NCBI RefSeq assembly: GCF_013664685.1
Contig: NZ_JAAKDE010000023.1
Location: forward strand, 1-64,000
Reading direction: 5' to 3'
From: Capillibacterium thermochitinicola
Lineage (GTDB): Bacteria; Bacillota; UBA4882; UBA10575
Length of the DNA: 64,000 nucleotides
The position numbers were made by a program, and so were the translations under genes. Under the pieces are notes generated by a model that had not been told where the DNA came from, ran no database searches, and saw nothing but the letters and a program-made list of their open reading frames with translations. Below are positions 15,905 to 25,360 of the stretch, piece after piece (the stretch's first letter is position 1; each line of letters starts with the position of its first letter).

Positions 15905-17172
15905 TGGCGAATTTGTCCGTCCCCATAAATAATATATTTGGTGGTCGTCAGGGCGCTCAACCCCATCGGCCCGCGGGCATGCAACTTTTGGGTGGAAATT
16001 CCCAGTTCGGCCCCCAAACCGAACTCATAACCGTCGGTAAAGCGCGTGGAAGCATTAACGTAAACCGCAGCGGCATCCACTACTTGCAGGAATTTCCGGG
16101 CGGTTGCGTAGTCGGTAGTAATGATACACTCCGAATGACCGCTTCCGTACTTGGCAATATGGTCAACGGCGGCCGCAAAATCGGGGACCACTTTTACGGC
16201 CAGGATCAAATCCAGGTATTCGGTGGCCCAGTCTTCCTCTGTCGCCGCGGTCGCCCAGGGGAGATGGAGAAGGGTTTGCGGACAACCCCGGATCTCGGTC
16301 CCCGCCCGGCGGAGTTCCTCCCCGCACCGGGGAAGAAAAGCAGCGGCGATCGCCTGGTGGACCAGCAGGGTTTCCAGGGCGTTACAGACGGAAGGGCGTT
16401 GAGTTTTCGCGTTCACCACAATCTTGATCGCCTGTTCCAAATCGGCACTGGCATCCACATAGGTATGGCAGACCCCGACCCCGGTTTCAATGACGGGGAC
16501 GAGGGCGTTGCTGACGACGGTTTTAATCAGGCCCGCCCCACCCCGGGGGACAAGCACATCCACATACTCGCGCATTTTCATCAAAGCCACCGCCGCCTCC
16601 CGTTCCGGGGAAGCAAGCAGCTGGACCGCATCTTCCGGAACCGTCGTCTTCCGCAAGGATTCCCGGATGACCTCGACCAGGACTTGGTTGGTCTGGAGCG
16701 CTTCCGAGCCGCCGCGGAGAATCACCGCATTCCCTGTCTTTAGGCATAGAGCGGCAGCGTCCACGGTGACGTTGGGCCGGGCTTCGTAAATAATGGCCAC
16801 CACCCCCAAAGGGACACGCAGAAGACCGATCTCAAGCCCGTTGGGACGGCGCCACATTTTTTCCACGGTACCGACCGGATCCTCCAACCGGACCACTTCC
16901 CGTAACCCTTCCACCATCGCTTTGATCCGGTCCGGGTTGAGCATCAACCGCTCGACTAAACTGGCCTTTAAGCCATCAGCTTTGGCCTTTGCCACTTCCG
17001 CCTGGTTTACGGCCAGGATCCGCTCCTGGTTGGCCAGCAATCCGTCGGCGATTCTGAGCAGGGCTTCGTTTTTGGCGGTACTATCCAGATTGGCCAAGGT
17101 CGCAGCGACCTTCTTTGCCTTTTGCCCTAAAACAGTTACCTCGGTCGACAACGGCTTTCCCCCCTCATTCAA
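15901..17172 (-). CDS. proA: Glutamate-5-semialdehyde dehydrogenase (gamma-glutamyl phosphate reductase)
   Basis: An NADPH-dependent aldehyde dehydrogenase-family enzyme of 423 residues, the second step of proline synthesis. It shows GVVAIIYEARPNVTVDAA, the glycine-rich NAVILRGGSEAL and the catalytic cysteine region QRPSVCNALETLLVH. The ending FGLGAELGISTQKLHARGPMG is typical for ProA. It overlaps proB by eight bases and nadD by four, so proB-proA-nadD form one unit. Confidence 0.97.
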   Translation of the reverse strand: MNEGGKPLSTEVTVLGQKAKKVAATLANLDSTAKNEALLRIADGLLANQERILAVNQAEVAKAKADGLKASLVERLMLNPDRIKAMVEGLREVVRLEDPVGTVEKMWRRPNGLEIGLLRVPLGVVAIIYEARPNVTVDAAALCLKTGNAVILRGGSEALQTNQVLVEVIRESLRKTTVPEDAVQLLASPEREAAVALMKMREYVDVLVPRGGAGLIKTVVSNALVPVIETGVGVCHTYVDASADLEQAIKIVVNAKTQRPSVCNALETLLVHQAIAAAFLPRCGEELRRAGTEIRGCPQTLLHLPWATAATEEDWATEYLDLILAVKVVPDFAAAVDHIAKYGSGHSECIITTDYATARKFLQVVDAAAVYVNASTRFTDGYEFGLGAELGISTQKLHARGPMGLSALTTTKYIIYGDGQIRQ

Positions 17173-18322
17173 AACAAACCAGATTATTCCGGTGGATCAC
17201 TTCTTCAAAGGTTTTGTAGCCCAGCACTTTTGGCAATTGGGCGGTATTTGCCCCTTTGATCTTTTCAATCTCTTCCGTGCTGAAATTACTTAAACCCCGG
17301 GCAATCTCCTGTTCTTGCGGATCCAAGACCCGGATCAAGTCGCCCACGCCGAACTTGCCTTTGACGGCGATCACCCCGGAAGGCAGCAAACTTTTCTTCC
17401 GTTCCAGTAAGGCGGTAACGGCACCTTCGTCAATGACGACGGCCCCCTGCGGTTGTCCCGCGAAGGCAATCCATCTTTCCCGTTGAACCAGAGTATCGTC
17501 ATTGGGCAAAAACAGGGTCCCAATCTCCTCCCCGGCGACAATCCGGCTTAAAACACTGTCTTCTTCCGCGGAGGCGAGTACCATCGTGATGCCCGAGCGG
17601 GTGGCGATCCGGGCCGCTTCCAGTTTGGTGATCATCCCGCCGGTTCCCCTACTCGTCCCGGCCTCTCCCGCCGACGACCAGATGGAGGGGGAGATCTCTT
17701 TCACGACCGGGATCAAGTTCGCTGTTTGGTCTTTCCGGGGATCGCTGGTGTATAAACCACCGATGTCGGAAAGAAGGATCAACAGATCGGCCCCGATCAA
17801 ACCGGCAACCAAGGCGGCCAGGGTATCATTGTCACCAAACCTCAGCTGCAGTTCTTCCGTGGCGACGGTATCATTCTCATTAATAATCGGCAAAGCCTTA
17901 TACTCATTGAGGAGCATCATCAGCGTATTCCTGGCATTTAAATAACGGCGCCGGTCCCCCATATCATCCCTGGTCAGAAGGATCTGAGCGGTAACGATCC
18001 CGTATTCCAGAAAAAATTTGTTGTAAACCTGCATCAAAAAACCTTGTCCCACCGCGGCCACGGCTTGCCGTTCCGGAATCGTCCGCGGTTTGCTGGTAAG
18101 CCCGAGTTCGCCAACACCCGCCCCCACCGCGCCGGAAGAAACAAGCACCACTTTTTTTCCGGAATTATGTAAGTCCGCGATCTGGCGGACAAGGCGTTCC
18201 ATATTTTTCAGGTTCAGACGACCGGTCGCATAAGTTAGACTACTGGTCCCCACTTTCACCACAATCGTTTGGGCTTCTTTCAGCCGACTTCGCAACTCTG
18301 CCAAGGCAAGGAAAACCCCCAT
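17165..18322 (-). CDS. proB: Glutamate 5-kinase
   Basis: First enzyme of proline synthesis (glutamate + ATP to glutamyl-5-phosphate). An amino-acid-kinase domain (VVKVGTSSLT, LVSSGAVGAGVGEL, NENDTVAT, FGDNDTLAALVA) is followed by a C-terminal PUA domain (about residues 280-370). That is the standard ~370-385-residue form. Ribosome-site support for the ATG at 18322 is weak. A perfect palindrome AGATCTAGATCT lies 15-26 bases upstream of the start. Transcribed towards proA and nadD. Confidence 0.96.
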   Translation of the reverse strand: MGVFLALAELRSRLKEAQTIVVKVGTSSLTYATGRLNLKNMERLVRQIADLHNSGKKVVLVSSGAVGAGVGELGLTSKPRTIPERQAVAAVGQGFLMQVYNKFFLEYGIVTAQILLTRDDMGDRRRYLNARNTLMMLLNEYKALPIINENDTVATEELQLRFGDNDTLAALVAGLIGADLLILLSDIGGLYTSDPRKDQTANLIPVVKEISPSIWSSAGEAGTSRGTGGMITKLEAARIATRSGITMVLASAEEDSVLSRIVAGEEIGTLFLPNDDTLVQRERWIAFAGQPQGAVVIDEGAVTALLERKKSLLPSGVIAVKGKFGVGDLIRVLDPQEQEIARGLSNFSTEEIEKIKGANTAQLPKVLGYKTFEEVIHRNNLVCFE

Positions 18323-18396
18323 TTCCAGTTTATAATAGATCTAGATCTTTTTAATTATACTACAAATTTCGGGTTTTCCCCAGATTAAAATAAAAA

Positions 18397-18417
18397 AGAC
18401 ACTGGGACACAGTGTCT
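18397..18417 (-). terminator. Terminator of the obgE-side transcript
   Basis: AGACACTG / CAGTGTCT pair perfectly over eight bases with a five-base loop and are followed by TTTTTTATTTTAA on the minus strand. It ends the small cysteine-rich gene upstream of proB. Confidence 0.85.
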
Positions 18418-18453
18418 GATCGCAAATATAAAAATATATTAATTAACTATTAA

Positions 18454-18651
18454 TTAACTAATTTTCTGATCTTCCCGTTCTTTCCGTTGGCGGCGGCGGT
18501 GTGATTCGTAGCTCGGGTCCCCTTTTTTCCACCGGGTTTCGCGCGCACGGACGATCGTTTTTTCACGGATGACAAATTCGTTTTGCGATGGGCAGAAATA
18601 AAGGTCCGTGTCTTCCTTACAGTTCCCGCAACTCAAGCAGGACATAACCAT
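18454..18651 (-). CDS. Small cysteine-rich, highly charged protein
   Basis: About 65 residues; not recognised. The N-terminus holds a C-x2-C-x2-C cluster (SCLSCGNC) with a fourth cysteine 9 residues later (YFCPSQ), a likely zinc site. The C-terminal half is rich in Arg, Lys and Glu (HRRRQRKERED), so nucleic acid or ribosome contact is conceivable. GGGAGG lies 4 bases before the ATG at 18651 and 10 before the one at 18645. It follows obgE and is closed by a terminator. Nothing else supports a function. Confidence 0.7.
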   Translation of the reverse strand: MVMSCLSCGNCKEDTDLYFCPSQNEFVIREKTIVRARETRWKKGDPSYESHRRRQRKEREDQKIS

Positions 18652-18677
18652 ATAACCTCCCAAAAAGCCAAAATAAA

Positions 18678-19961
<1,284 letters not shown>

Positions 19962-20074
19962 TTAGCTTGAAACCATGCTTAACACATATTATTCTACCGC
20001 AATTATTGATAATCCTTTCAGTGGAAGACCACGGGCCCAAGAATTTCACGATTAATTAGTGGCAATTTAGAGTC

Positions 20075-20101
20075 AAAAAAACCGCCCAACGGCGGTTTTT
20101 T
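20075..20101. terminator. Bidirectional terminator after rpmA
   Basis: ACCGCC-CAAC-GGCGGT flanked by A6 on the left and T6 on the right, so it works on both strands. It sits two bases past the rpmA stop codon. Confidence 0.85.
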
Positions 20102-20102
20102 G

Positions 20103-20393
20103 TTAGGCGGTAATGACCGGCTCGGCATAAACGCTTACTTTTTTATCCCTTTTCCCTTTGCGTTCAAAAGCAACATAGCCATCAATCAACGCAAAAAGGG
20201 TATCATCCTTGCCAATTCCTACGTTGTTACCGGGGTGGAATTTGGTTCCCCGTTGACGGACGAGGATATTACCCGCCAAGACATATTGACCGGCAAACTT
20301 TTTCACCCCTAGACGCTTCGCCTCGCTATCCCGACCGTTCCGGGTGCTCCCCACGCCCTTCTTTTGGGCGAAGAATTGAAGATTAAAGTTCAT
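20103..20393 (-). CDS. rpmA: Ribosomal protein bL27 with cleavable N-terminal extension
   Basis: A 96-residue L27 ([38 protein letters not shown]). It starts with MNFNLQFFA before QKKG; LQFFA is the site known in Firmicutes to be cut by the protease Prp so that L27 can enter the peptidyl-transferase centre. Start chosen at the ATG at 20393, with a full AAGGAGGTG site; the longer in-frame reading lacks one. It overlaps prp by 11 bases. Confidence 0.97.
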   Translation of the reverse strand: MNFNLQFFAQKKGVGSTRNGRDSEAKRLGVKKFAGQYVLAGNILVRQRGTKFHPGNNVGIGKDDTLFALIDGYVAFERKGKRDKKVSVYAEPVITA

Positions 20394-20733
20394 CGTTTTG
20401 CACCTCCTTAACGGATACTTGCACGTATTTCCGGTATTCCTGCGCAATCTGTTGTAAACCCAGATACATCAGGTTTAAAATCAAATCGGCCTGCTCCAGT
20501 TTCTTTTCTTCGACGGCACCTGCGATCCGGCAATTAAACAGTCCACCCTTTTGTTCTTGCTCAATTTGCAATTCCAACCCAACCAGCTTCTGCAAACCGA
20601 GGACAGCGGTTTGTACTAAGGTTGAAACCCCGGCACAAACGATATCCTGCCCCGCCGGAGCATAACCGGTATGACCTTTTGCCTTAAAGCCGACGAAGCG
20701 CGTGCCCGCACGCAAGAACTGAACTGAAGTCAT
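20383..20733 (-). CDS. prp: Ribosomal-processing cysteine protease Prp
   Basis: A 116-residue protease that removes the L27 N-terminal extension. The catalytic His lies in AKGHTGYA and the catalytic Cys in DIVCAGVS, about 12 residues apart as in the family. It lies between rplU and rpmA and overlaps the latter, coupling its synthesis to its substrate. Confidence 0.95.
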   Translation of the reverse strand: MTSVQFLRAGTRFVGFKAKGHTGYAPAGQDIVCAGVSTLVQTAVLGLQKLVGLELQIEQEQKGGLFNCRIAGAVEEKKLEQADLILNLMYLGLQQIAQEYRKYVQVSVKEVQNDEL

Positions 20734-21041
20734 TAGCCTTCAATGGCAACAACCCGTAAACGGGTAAACGGTTGACGGTGGCCATACCTTTTCCGAATGT
20801 TCTTCTTCGGTTTGTACCGGAAGACCAGGATTTTCCGGGCTTTATCCTGTTGAACAATCTTGGCCTTTACTTTTGCCCCTTCCACATAGGGGGTACCCAC
20901 TTTGGTTTCTTCGCCCCCAATGAGCAAGACCCGGTCAAGCACGACTTCCGAACCGACGTCACCCGGCAACTTCTCGACGGTAAACTCGTCCCCAGGTTGA
21001 ACCCGGTATTGTTTCCCGCCCGTTTCAACAATCGCGTACAT
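20733..21041 (-). CDS. rplU: Ribosomal protein bL21
   Basis: 102 residues, full length: MYAIVETGGKQYRVQPGDE at the start and KPKKNIRKRYGHRQPFT near the end, both typical of bL21, a 23S rRNA-binding protein. GGGAGGTG precedes the ATG. Its stop overlaps prp by one base. It heads the rplU-prp-rpmA unit. Confidence 0.97.
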   Translation of the reverse strand: MYAIVETGGKQYRVQPGDEFTVEKLPGDVGSEVVLDRVLLIGGEETKVGTPYVEGAKVKAKIVQQDKARKILVFRYKPKKNIRKRYGHRQPFTRLRVVAIEG

Positions 21042-21138
21042 AATTATGCACCTCCCGTTTAGACTCGCCAGTTTTTGGCACCATTAGGTTTTCAAAGCCA
21101 AAACTGTGCGGTTGAAACAGGTTTTAAAAACCCACAAC
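21042..21138 (-). promoter_or_regulatory. Leader of rplU (probable L21 leader)
   Basis: About 95 transcribed, untranslated bases between the promoter and rplU, with stem-forming segments (GGGTTTTTAAAACC near 21118-21131; CCAAAAACTGG near 21068-21078). Bacillota rplU genes often carry a structured L21 leader that allows feedback by the protein. Assignment is by position; the fold was not computed. Confidence 0.5.
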
Positions 21139-21142
21139 TAGT

Positions 21143-21171
21143 ATAATACCATCAGCAGGCCTTTCTGTCAA
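21143..21171 (-). promoter_or_regulatory. Sigma-A promoter of rplU-prp-rpmA
   Basis: TTGACA (21166-21171), 17 bases, TATTAT (21143-21148) on the minus strand. The -35 overlaps the stop codon of the upstream rng reading frame. Confidence 0.8.
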
Positions 21172-21614
21172 TCTTCGATCACTGCTTTGGCGTAGGTTTT
21201 GAATAACTTTTGAATTTTTACCTTAAGCCGTTGTCCGGCAAAGTGCCCGCCATTTTCAATATCAATGATATAACCGTCCAGACGGGCAATCCCATCCGCC
21301 GGGTTGTTGGCGTGCGGCTCGATCACTTCTACTTCCAGCCGGTCCCCCTCTTTAACCGGAAGCGCCACGGATTGAATATATTCCCGTTCGCCGGCCGCGA
21401 GGATCCGGGCTTCCGCCGGCGGAATCTCGTCTTTGCCCCGGATAAAAACCGTCTTCTTCACCATCTTTTCCAGGGCGCTTAACCGGTTACCACCGGGACC
21501 GATCAGGAGCGCGGCCAGATCAGTGTTCACCCCGACCAACAAGGCTTCGTCTTTAGGATAATCGGCGCTCAACTCGATGATCCGCCGTTCGGCGCGGGCA
21601 GCTTGGGTATCCAA
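21168..21614 (-). CDS. rng: C-terminal part of RNase G, out of frame with its N-terminus
   Basis: This frame carries the distal region of RNase E/G proteins ([26 protein letters not shown]). It is open back to the A9 run at 21686-21694, so its first residues are QQPCSCCEGTGY, the zinc-link motif C-x2-C-x-GTG that holds RNase E/G dimers together. The start at 21614 (TTG, LDTQAA) has no ribosome site and is not a true gene start. The segment is the continuation of the 399-residue frame upstream. See that entry. Confidence 0.75.
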   Translation of the reverse strand: MDTQAARAERRIIELSADYPKDEALLVGVNTDLAALLIGPGGNRLSALEKMVKKTVFIRGKDEIPPAEARILAAGEREYIQSVALPVKEGDRLEVEVIEPHANNPADGIARLDGYIIDIENGGHFAGQRLKVKIQKLFKTYAKAVIED

Positions 21615-21636
21615 TGAATATTTGTAACCGGTCCCC

Positions 21637-22836
21637 TCACAACAGGAACAAGGTTGCTGTAATTGTTCCCTCAGACTGGGCCGGGTTTTTTTTTCTGGTC
21701 ATCTCCAAAAGGCCGAGGGAAGTAAAACCTAGAATGTTCGTTTTCACTTTGTCCTTCTGTAGTTCGTGGGCGAGGCAATCCAGGACTTGCTTTCGGTTTT
21801 CCTCATCAGCCATGTCGATAAAATCGATGATTATGATACCCCCAATATTCCGCAAACGAATCTGGCGGGCAATCTCCTTGGCCGCCGCCAGATTGGTATG
21901 CAAAACCGTATCTTCCAAACAGGTAGATCCGGTATATTTGCCGGTGTTAACATCGACCACCGTCAGGGCTTCAGTCTGATCAAAAACAAGGTAGGCCCCG
22001 GATTCTAGCCATATTTTCCGGCGAAGGGCCTCTTCAATCTGTTGTTCAATGCCATAGAGGGCAAAAAGGGAATGACCGGTAAACAGATGGACCTTGTCCC
22101 GGAGATGGGGCCCTAAAAAAGCCAGTAAATCCAGGGCCTTTTCGTAAGTGGGCAGATCATCGATGACGAGCCGGTCCACCTCGGTGGTGAAAAGATCCCG
22201 CAAAATCCGGTAGAGCAGATCATGATCGTGGAAGAGTAAGGCTGGCGTTGGTCCCTTCTTCGCTCGCTTGAGAATCTTTTGCCACAGATTAAAGAGGAAG
22301 TTCCGGTCGGCTTCCAACTCCTCTTCCGTAAGGCCCTCGGCGGCGGTCCTTACAATCAACCCCATCCCCGGTGGTTTTAATTGCATGGCGACCTTTTTCA
22401 GCCGTTCCCGTTCTTTTTCATCTTCGATCCGCCGGGAGATCCCGATGTAATCCACGTTTGGCATCAGCACCAAATACCGGCCGGGAATGGTTAGATTCGT
22501 TACCACCCGCGCTCCTTTATTGCCCATGGGTTCTTTGACCAATTGGACGATAATCTCCTGGCCTTCATGGAGCAAGTCACTGATCGAAACCGGACCTTGG
22601 TCGCCGTTCTCCGGACGGAGATCATCAATAAACAGAAAGGCATTCTTTTCCATGCCAATGTCAATAAAGGCGGCTTGCATCCCCGGCAATACGTTTTCCA
22701 CTTTTCCCCGGTAGATGTTGCCAATGTGTCGTTGGGTGGAATGACTTTCCTTGGAGAGCTCGACTAACTTTCCATCTTCCAGCACAGCCATCCAGGTTTC
22801 ACTGGGGCTCACATTGATTAAAAACTCTTTCGACAT
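21637..22836 (-). CDS. rng: Ribonuclease G (RNase E/G family), truncated by a frameshift
   Basis: RNase E/G catalytic core: S1 domain (IYRGKVENVLPGMQAAFIDIG) and the Mg-binding Asp pair in VDVNTGKYTGS and IIIDFIDM. It ends early after LLEMTRKK at a run of nine A (21686-21694 on the minus strand). The native frame continues as TRPSLREQLQQP if one A is dropped. The 399-residue product would lack the zinc link and C-terminal domain. Explanations are a consensus error, a real mutation, or slippage on A9. Family role: 5'-end-dependent endonuclease in rRNA maturation and mRNA decay. It follows the DUF2344 gene by 11 bases and precedes rplU. Confidence 0.9.
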   Translation of the reverse strand: MSKEFLINVSPSETWMAVLEDGKLVELSKESHSTQRHIGNIYRGKVENVLPGMQAAFIDIGMEKNAFLFIDDLRPENGDQGPVSISDLLHEGQEIIVQLVKEPMGNKGARVVTNLTIPGRYLVLMPNVDYIGISRRIEDEKERERLKKVAMQLKPPGMGLIVRTAAEGLTEEELEADRNFLFNLWQKILKRAKKGPTPALLFHDHDLLYRILRDLFTTEVDRLVIDDLPTYEKALDLLAFLGPHLRDKVHLFTGHSLFALYGIEQQIEEALRRKIWLESGAYLVFDQTEALTVVDVNTGKYTGSTCLEDTVLHTNLAAAKEIARQIRLRNIGGIIIIDFIDMADEENRKQVLDCLAHELQKDKVKTNILGFTSLGLLEMTRKKNPAQSEGTITATLFLL

Positions 22837-22847
22837 CCAAACACTTC

Positions 22848-23528
22848 CTAAAAAACCTTCCGGTGCCTCTCTCCAGCTTTAAAACTAACCGCTGTTCGTT
22901 TCCGCTGCTCAATCTGAAAAGCGGCATCCAACAAGGAATCAAAATCGTCAGGGCGGATCGTGCCCTGGGGGCCAAAGGCCACTTCAAAATCGAAAAGGAT
23001 CAACCCGTCATCCTGAATTTTAAGTTCATAACCTTTCCAAAGCGGGCGGAGATTAACCACTTTCTGCCCCTGCTTTGTCATTTTCGTGACCATCAATTCA
23101 GGACGCGACCACAAGGAGGCAAACCACGCTTTGACCTCATCATCGGTGAGAGGGGTTCTCCGCCGTAACAAAAACTGGTAAGAAATACTGGTGGTTGCCG
23201 CCATTAAGGACGGTGCCTTCGGCGCCAGTTTCTCAACGGTTTCCACTTCCATCCCGGGCGGAAGCTGTTCTCGCAAAGCCTTTTTCACTTCTTCTTCAGG
23301 TAAATCACAGGTTAACTCCAGATCAAAATACTCGGCTTCACTTTCCACCCCCAAAGGAAGTGGTGGACCGAAGGATAGGATTGGTTTGGGGTTAAAACCA
23401 GCAGAATAGGCGAGTGGCAAGCCGGTCCGGCGTAGAGTCCTGGTCAACATACGCAGGACATCAAGGTGAGAAGTAAAGCGGGCCAGACCCTTCTTACTAT
23501 ATTTTATTCGATATGTAATTTTATTCAC
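22848..23528 (-). CDS. DUF2344 protein, partner of the radical-SAM enzyme
   Basis: A TIGR03936/DUF2344-type protein: YRIKYSKKGLARFTSHLDV and GFNPKPILSFGPPLPLGVES are its hallmarks. In many genomes it is fused to, or encoded beside, the TIGR03960 radical-SAM protein, as here. Its reading overlaps the end of that gene. I start it at a GTG at 23528, followed by NKITYRIKY; an ATT nine bases further has the better-spaced AGGAGG. The longer reading to 23672 overlaps the neighbour deeply and is unlikely. Biochemical role unknown, possibly RNA-linked given rng and rplU next door. Confidence 0.85.
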   Translation of the reverse strand: MNKITYRIKYSKKGLARFTSHLDVLRMLTRTLRRTGLPLAYSAGFNPKPILSFGPPLPLGVESEAEYFDLELTCDLPEEEVKKALREQLPPGMEVETVEKLAPKAPSLMAATTSISYQFLLRRRTPLTDDEVKAWFASLWSRPELMVTKMTKQGQKVVNLRPLWKGYELKIQDDGLILFDFEVAFGPQGTIRPDDFDSLLDAAFQIEQRKRTAVSFKAGERHRKVF

Positions 23529-25335
23529 CTCCTGCCAGTCGCGGGCCGGCACCCATGTGGGAACAAACCCCACAAATTGTACAACCCTTTCGGGTGCGGC
23601 AATCAAGAGTGATTTTTTCTTCCTCCGCCCGTTGGTCTTCGCGGCGGAGATAGTCCTTCTCCAATCCGGCATTTAGATGGTCCCAGGGCAAGATTTCCTG
23701 GTAAGATCGGGCCCGGAGATAATCCTCGGTTCGCAACCCGGTGGCGGATAGGGCTTGCTGCCATAGATCCCAGCGGAACCGGTCGGGCCAGGAATCAAAG
23801 GTACAACCAAGTTCCCAGGCTTTGGCCAGCGCTTTGCCCAACCGGCGGTCGCCGCGGGATAAAACCCCTTCCATCACACTTAACGTCGGATCGTGCCACG
23901 AAAACTGCAAGCCCCGTCCAACCAGGCGCTCTTGTAAAAAGCTTTGACGGCGTTTGGTTTCCGCCAGGGAGAGCTGTGGACGCCATTGAAACGGGGTATG
24001 GGGTTTGGGCACAAAGGTTGAGGCGCTCACCGTCACCTGCACCCGGCCGGCTTTCGGGCCGTGCAACCGGCGCCCAACTGACAGAATCGCCCGGGCCAGA
24101 TCCACAATCCCCTGCAGATCCTCATCGGTCTCGGTGGGCAGACCGATCATAAAATAGAGTTTCAACCGCTGCCAGCCCGCGGTAAAAGCGGCTTCCGTTG
24201 TCCGCATGATCTGTTCATCGGTAAGATTTTTATTGATCACCCGGCGTAAGCGTTCGGTTCCCGCTTCCGGTGCGAAGGTGAGGCCGCCTTTGCGCTCTCC
24301 TTGAAAATGGGCCGCCAGTTCCGGCGAGAAGGAATCAATTCGTAAAGAAGGTAATGATAACCTGACATTCTGGGCCGCAAAACAATCGGCGAGCGTCGCC
24401 AGTACTTCCTCGATCTTCGTATAGTCGGCGCTGCTTAAAGAGGTCAGCGAGATCTCATCATAACCGGTCTGTGGAATTATCTTCTTTAAATAGTCGGTCA
24501 GGACCGCCGGCGAGCGTTCGCGAACCGGTCGGTAGACCATTCCCGCCTGGCAAAACCGGCACCCGCGGGTACAACCGCGGAAGAGTTCAACCATTGCCCG
24601 GTCGTGAACCGGTTCCACCCACGGAACCAACTCCTTTTGGGGAAGGTAGGCCCGGTCAAAATCGCGCACAACTCTTTTCCGGACAACCGGTGGAGCCGGA
24701 GAAAGAGGGTTGATGGCGGCAATTTTCCCCTCATCCGTATACTCAACGGTATAATACTCGGGGATATACACCCCGGGGACTTTTAAAAGCTCTTGCTTAA
24801 TGTCCTGTTTTGACCAGCCCTTTTCTTTACCGAGGGCAATTTTCTCCAGGATCTCGAGAATGGCCTCTTCGCCCTCACCCAATAAAAAAAGATCGAAAAA
24901 ATCGGCCAATGGTTCCGGGTTATAACTACCGGGTCCACCGCCGATGATCAGCGGATCTCCTTCCCCCCGTTCTTCTCTTCTTAATGGTATTCCCGCCAGA
25001 TTCAGCATATTCAAGATATTCGTGTAACTTAACTCATATTGCAGGGTAAAGCCGACCAGATCAAACTCCGCCAGACTGCGCCGACTTTCCAAAGTAAAAA
25101 GGGGTAACTCCGCTTTCCGCAATTCCTGTTCCATATCGGTGGCCGGAGCGTAAACCCGCTCGGCAAGATAGTCAGCTTGTTCGTTGATCAGGTGGTAAAG
25201 GAGGCGCAAACCCAAATGGGAAAAGCCAATCTCGTAAATGTCGGGAAAGGCCAGGGCAACGCGGACTTTCACCTGCTCCCAGGGCTTTACCACGGCGTTT
25301 AGTTCTCCACCGATATAACGCGCCGGTTTTTCCAC
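23521..25335 (-). CDS. Radical-SAM protein with B12-binding-like N-terminus (TIGR03960 family)
   Basis: A 604-residue enzyme. A cobalamin-binding-like N-terminal domain (VALAFPDIYEIGFSHLGLR, DLVGFTLQYELSYTNILNML) precedes the radical-SAM core with its Fe-S cysteines C-x3-C-x2-C (CTRGCRFCQAG near residue 260). A C-terminal cysteine cluster (CRTRKGCTICGVC) may hold a second metal site. Substrate is not established. It lies 25 bases after spoIVFB and overlaps the DUF2344 gene, forming a conserved pair upstream of rng-rplU. Confidence 0.9.
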   Translation of the reverse strand: MEKPARYIGGELNAVVKPWEQVKVRVALAFPDIYEIGFSHLGLRLLYHLINEQADYLAERVYAPATDMEQELRKAELPLFTLESRRSLAEFDLVGFTLQYELSYTNILNMLNLAGIPLRREERGEGDPLIIGGGPGSYNPEPLADFFDLFLLGEGEEAILEILEKIALGKEKGWSKQDIKQELLKVPGVYIPEYYTVEYTDEGKIAAINPLSPAPPVVRKRVVRDFDRAYLPQKELVPWVEPVHDRAMVELFRGCTRGCRFCQAGMVYRPVRERSPAVLTDYLKKIIPQTGYDEISLTSLSSADYTKIEEVLATLADCFAAQNVRLSLPSLRIDSFSPELAAHFQGERKGGLTFAPEAGTERLRRVINKNLTDEQIMRTTEAAFTAGWQRLKLYFMIGLPTETDEDLQGIVDLARAILSVGRRLHGPKAGRVQVTVSASTFVPKPHTPFQWRPQLSLAETKRRQSFLQERLVGRGLQFSWHDPTLSVMEGVLSRGDRRLGKALAKAWELGCTFDSWPDRFRWDLWQQALSATGLRTEDYLRARSYQEILPWDHLNAGLEKDYLRREDQRAEEEKITLDCRTRKGCTICGVCSHMGAGPRLAGGE

Positions 25336-25360
25336 CCTTTCCAGTATGCGGTCGTATTCT

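Noticed and set aside
15775-16743. A 322-codon open frame antisense to proA
   Set aside because: Shadow of proA codons; low-complexity Gly/Arg/Asp composition and no start signal.
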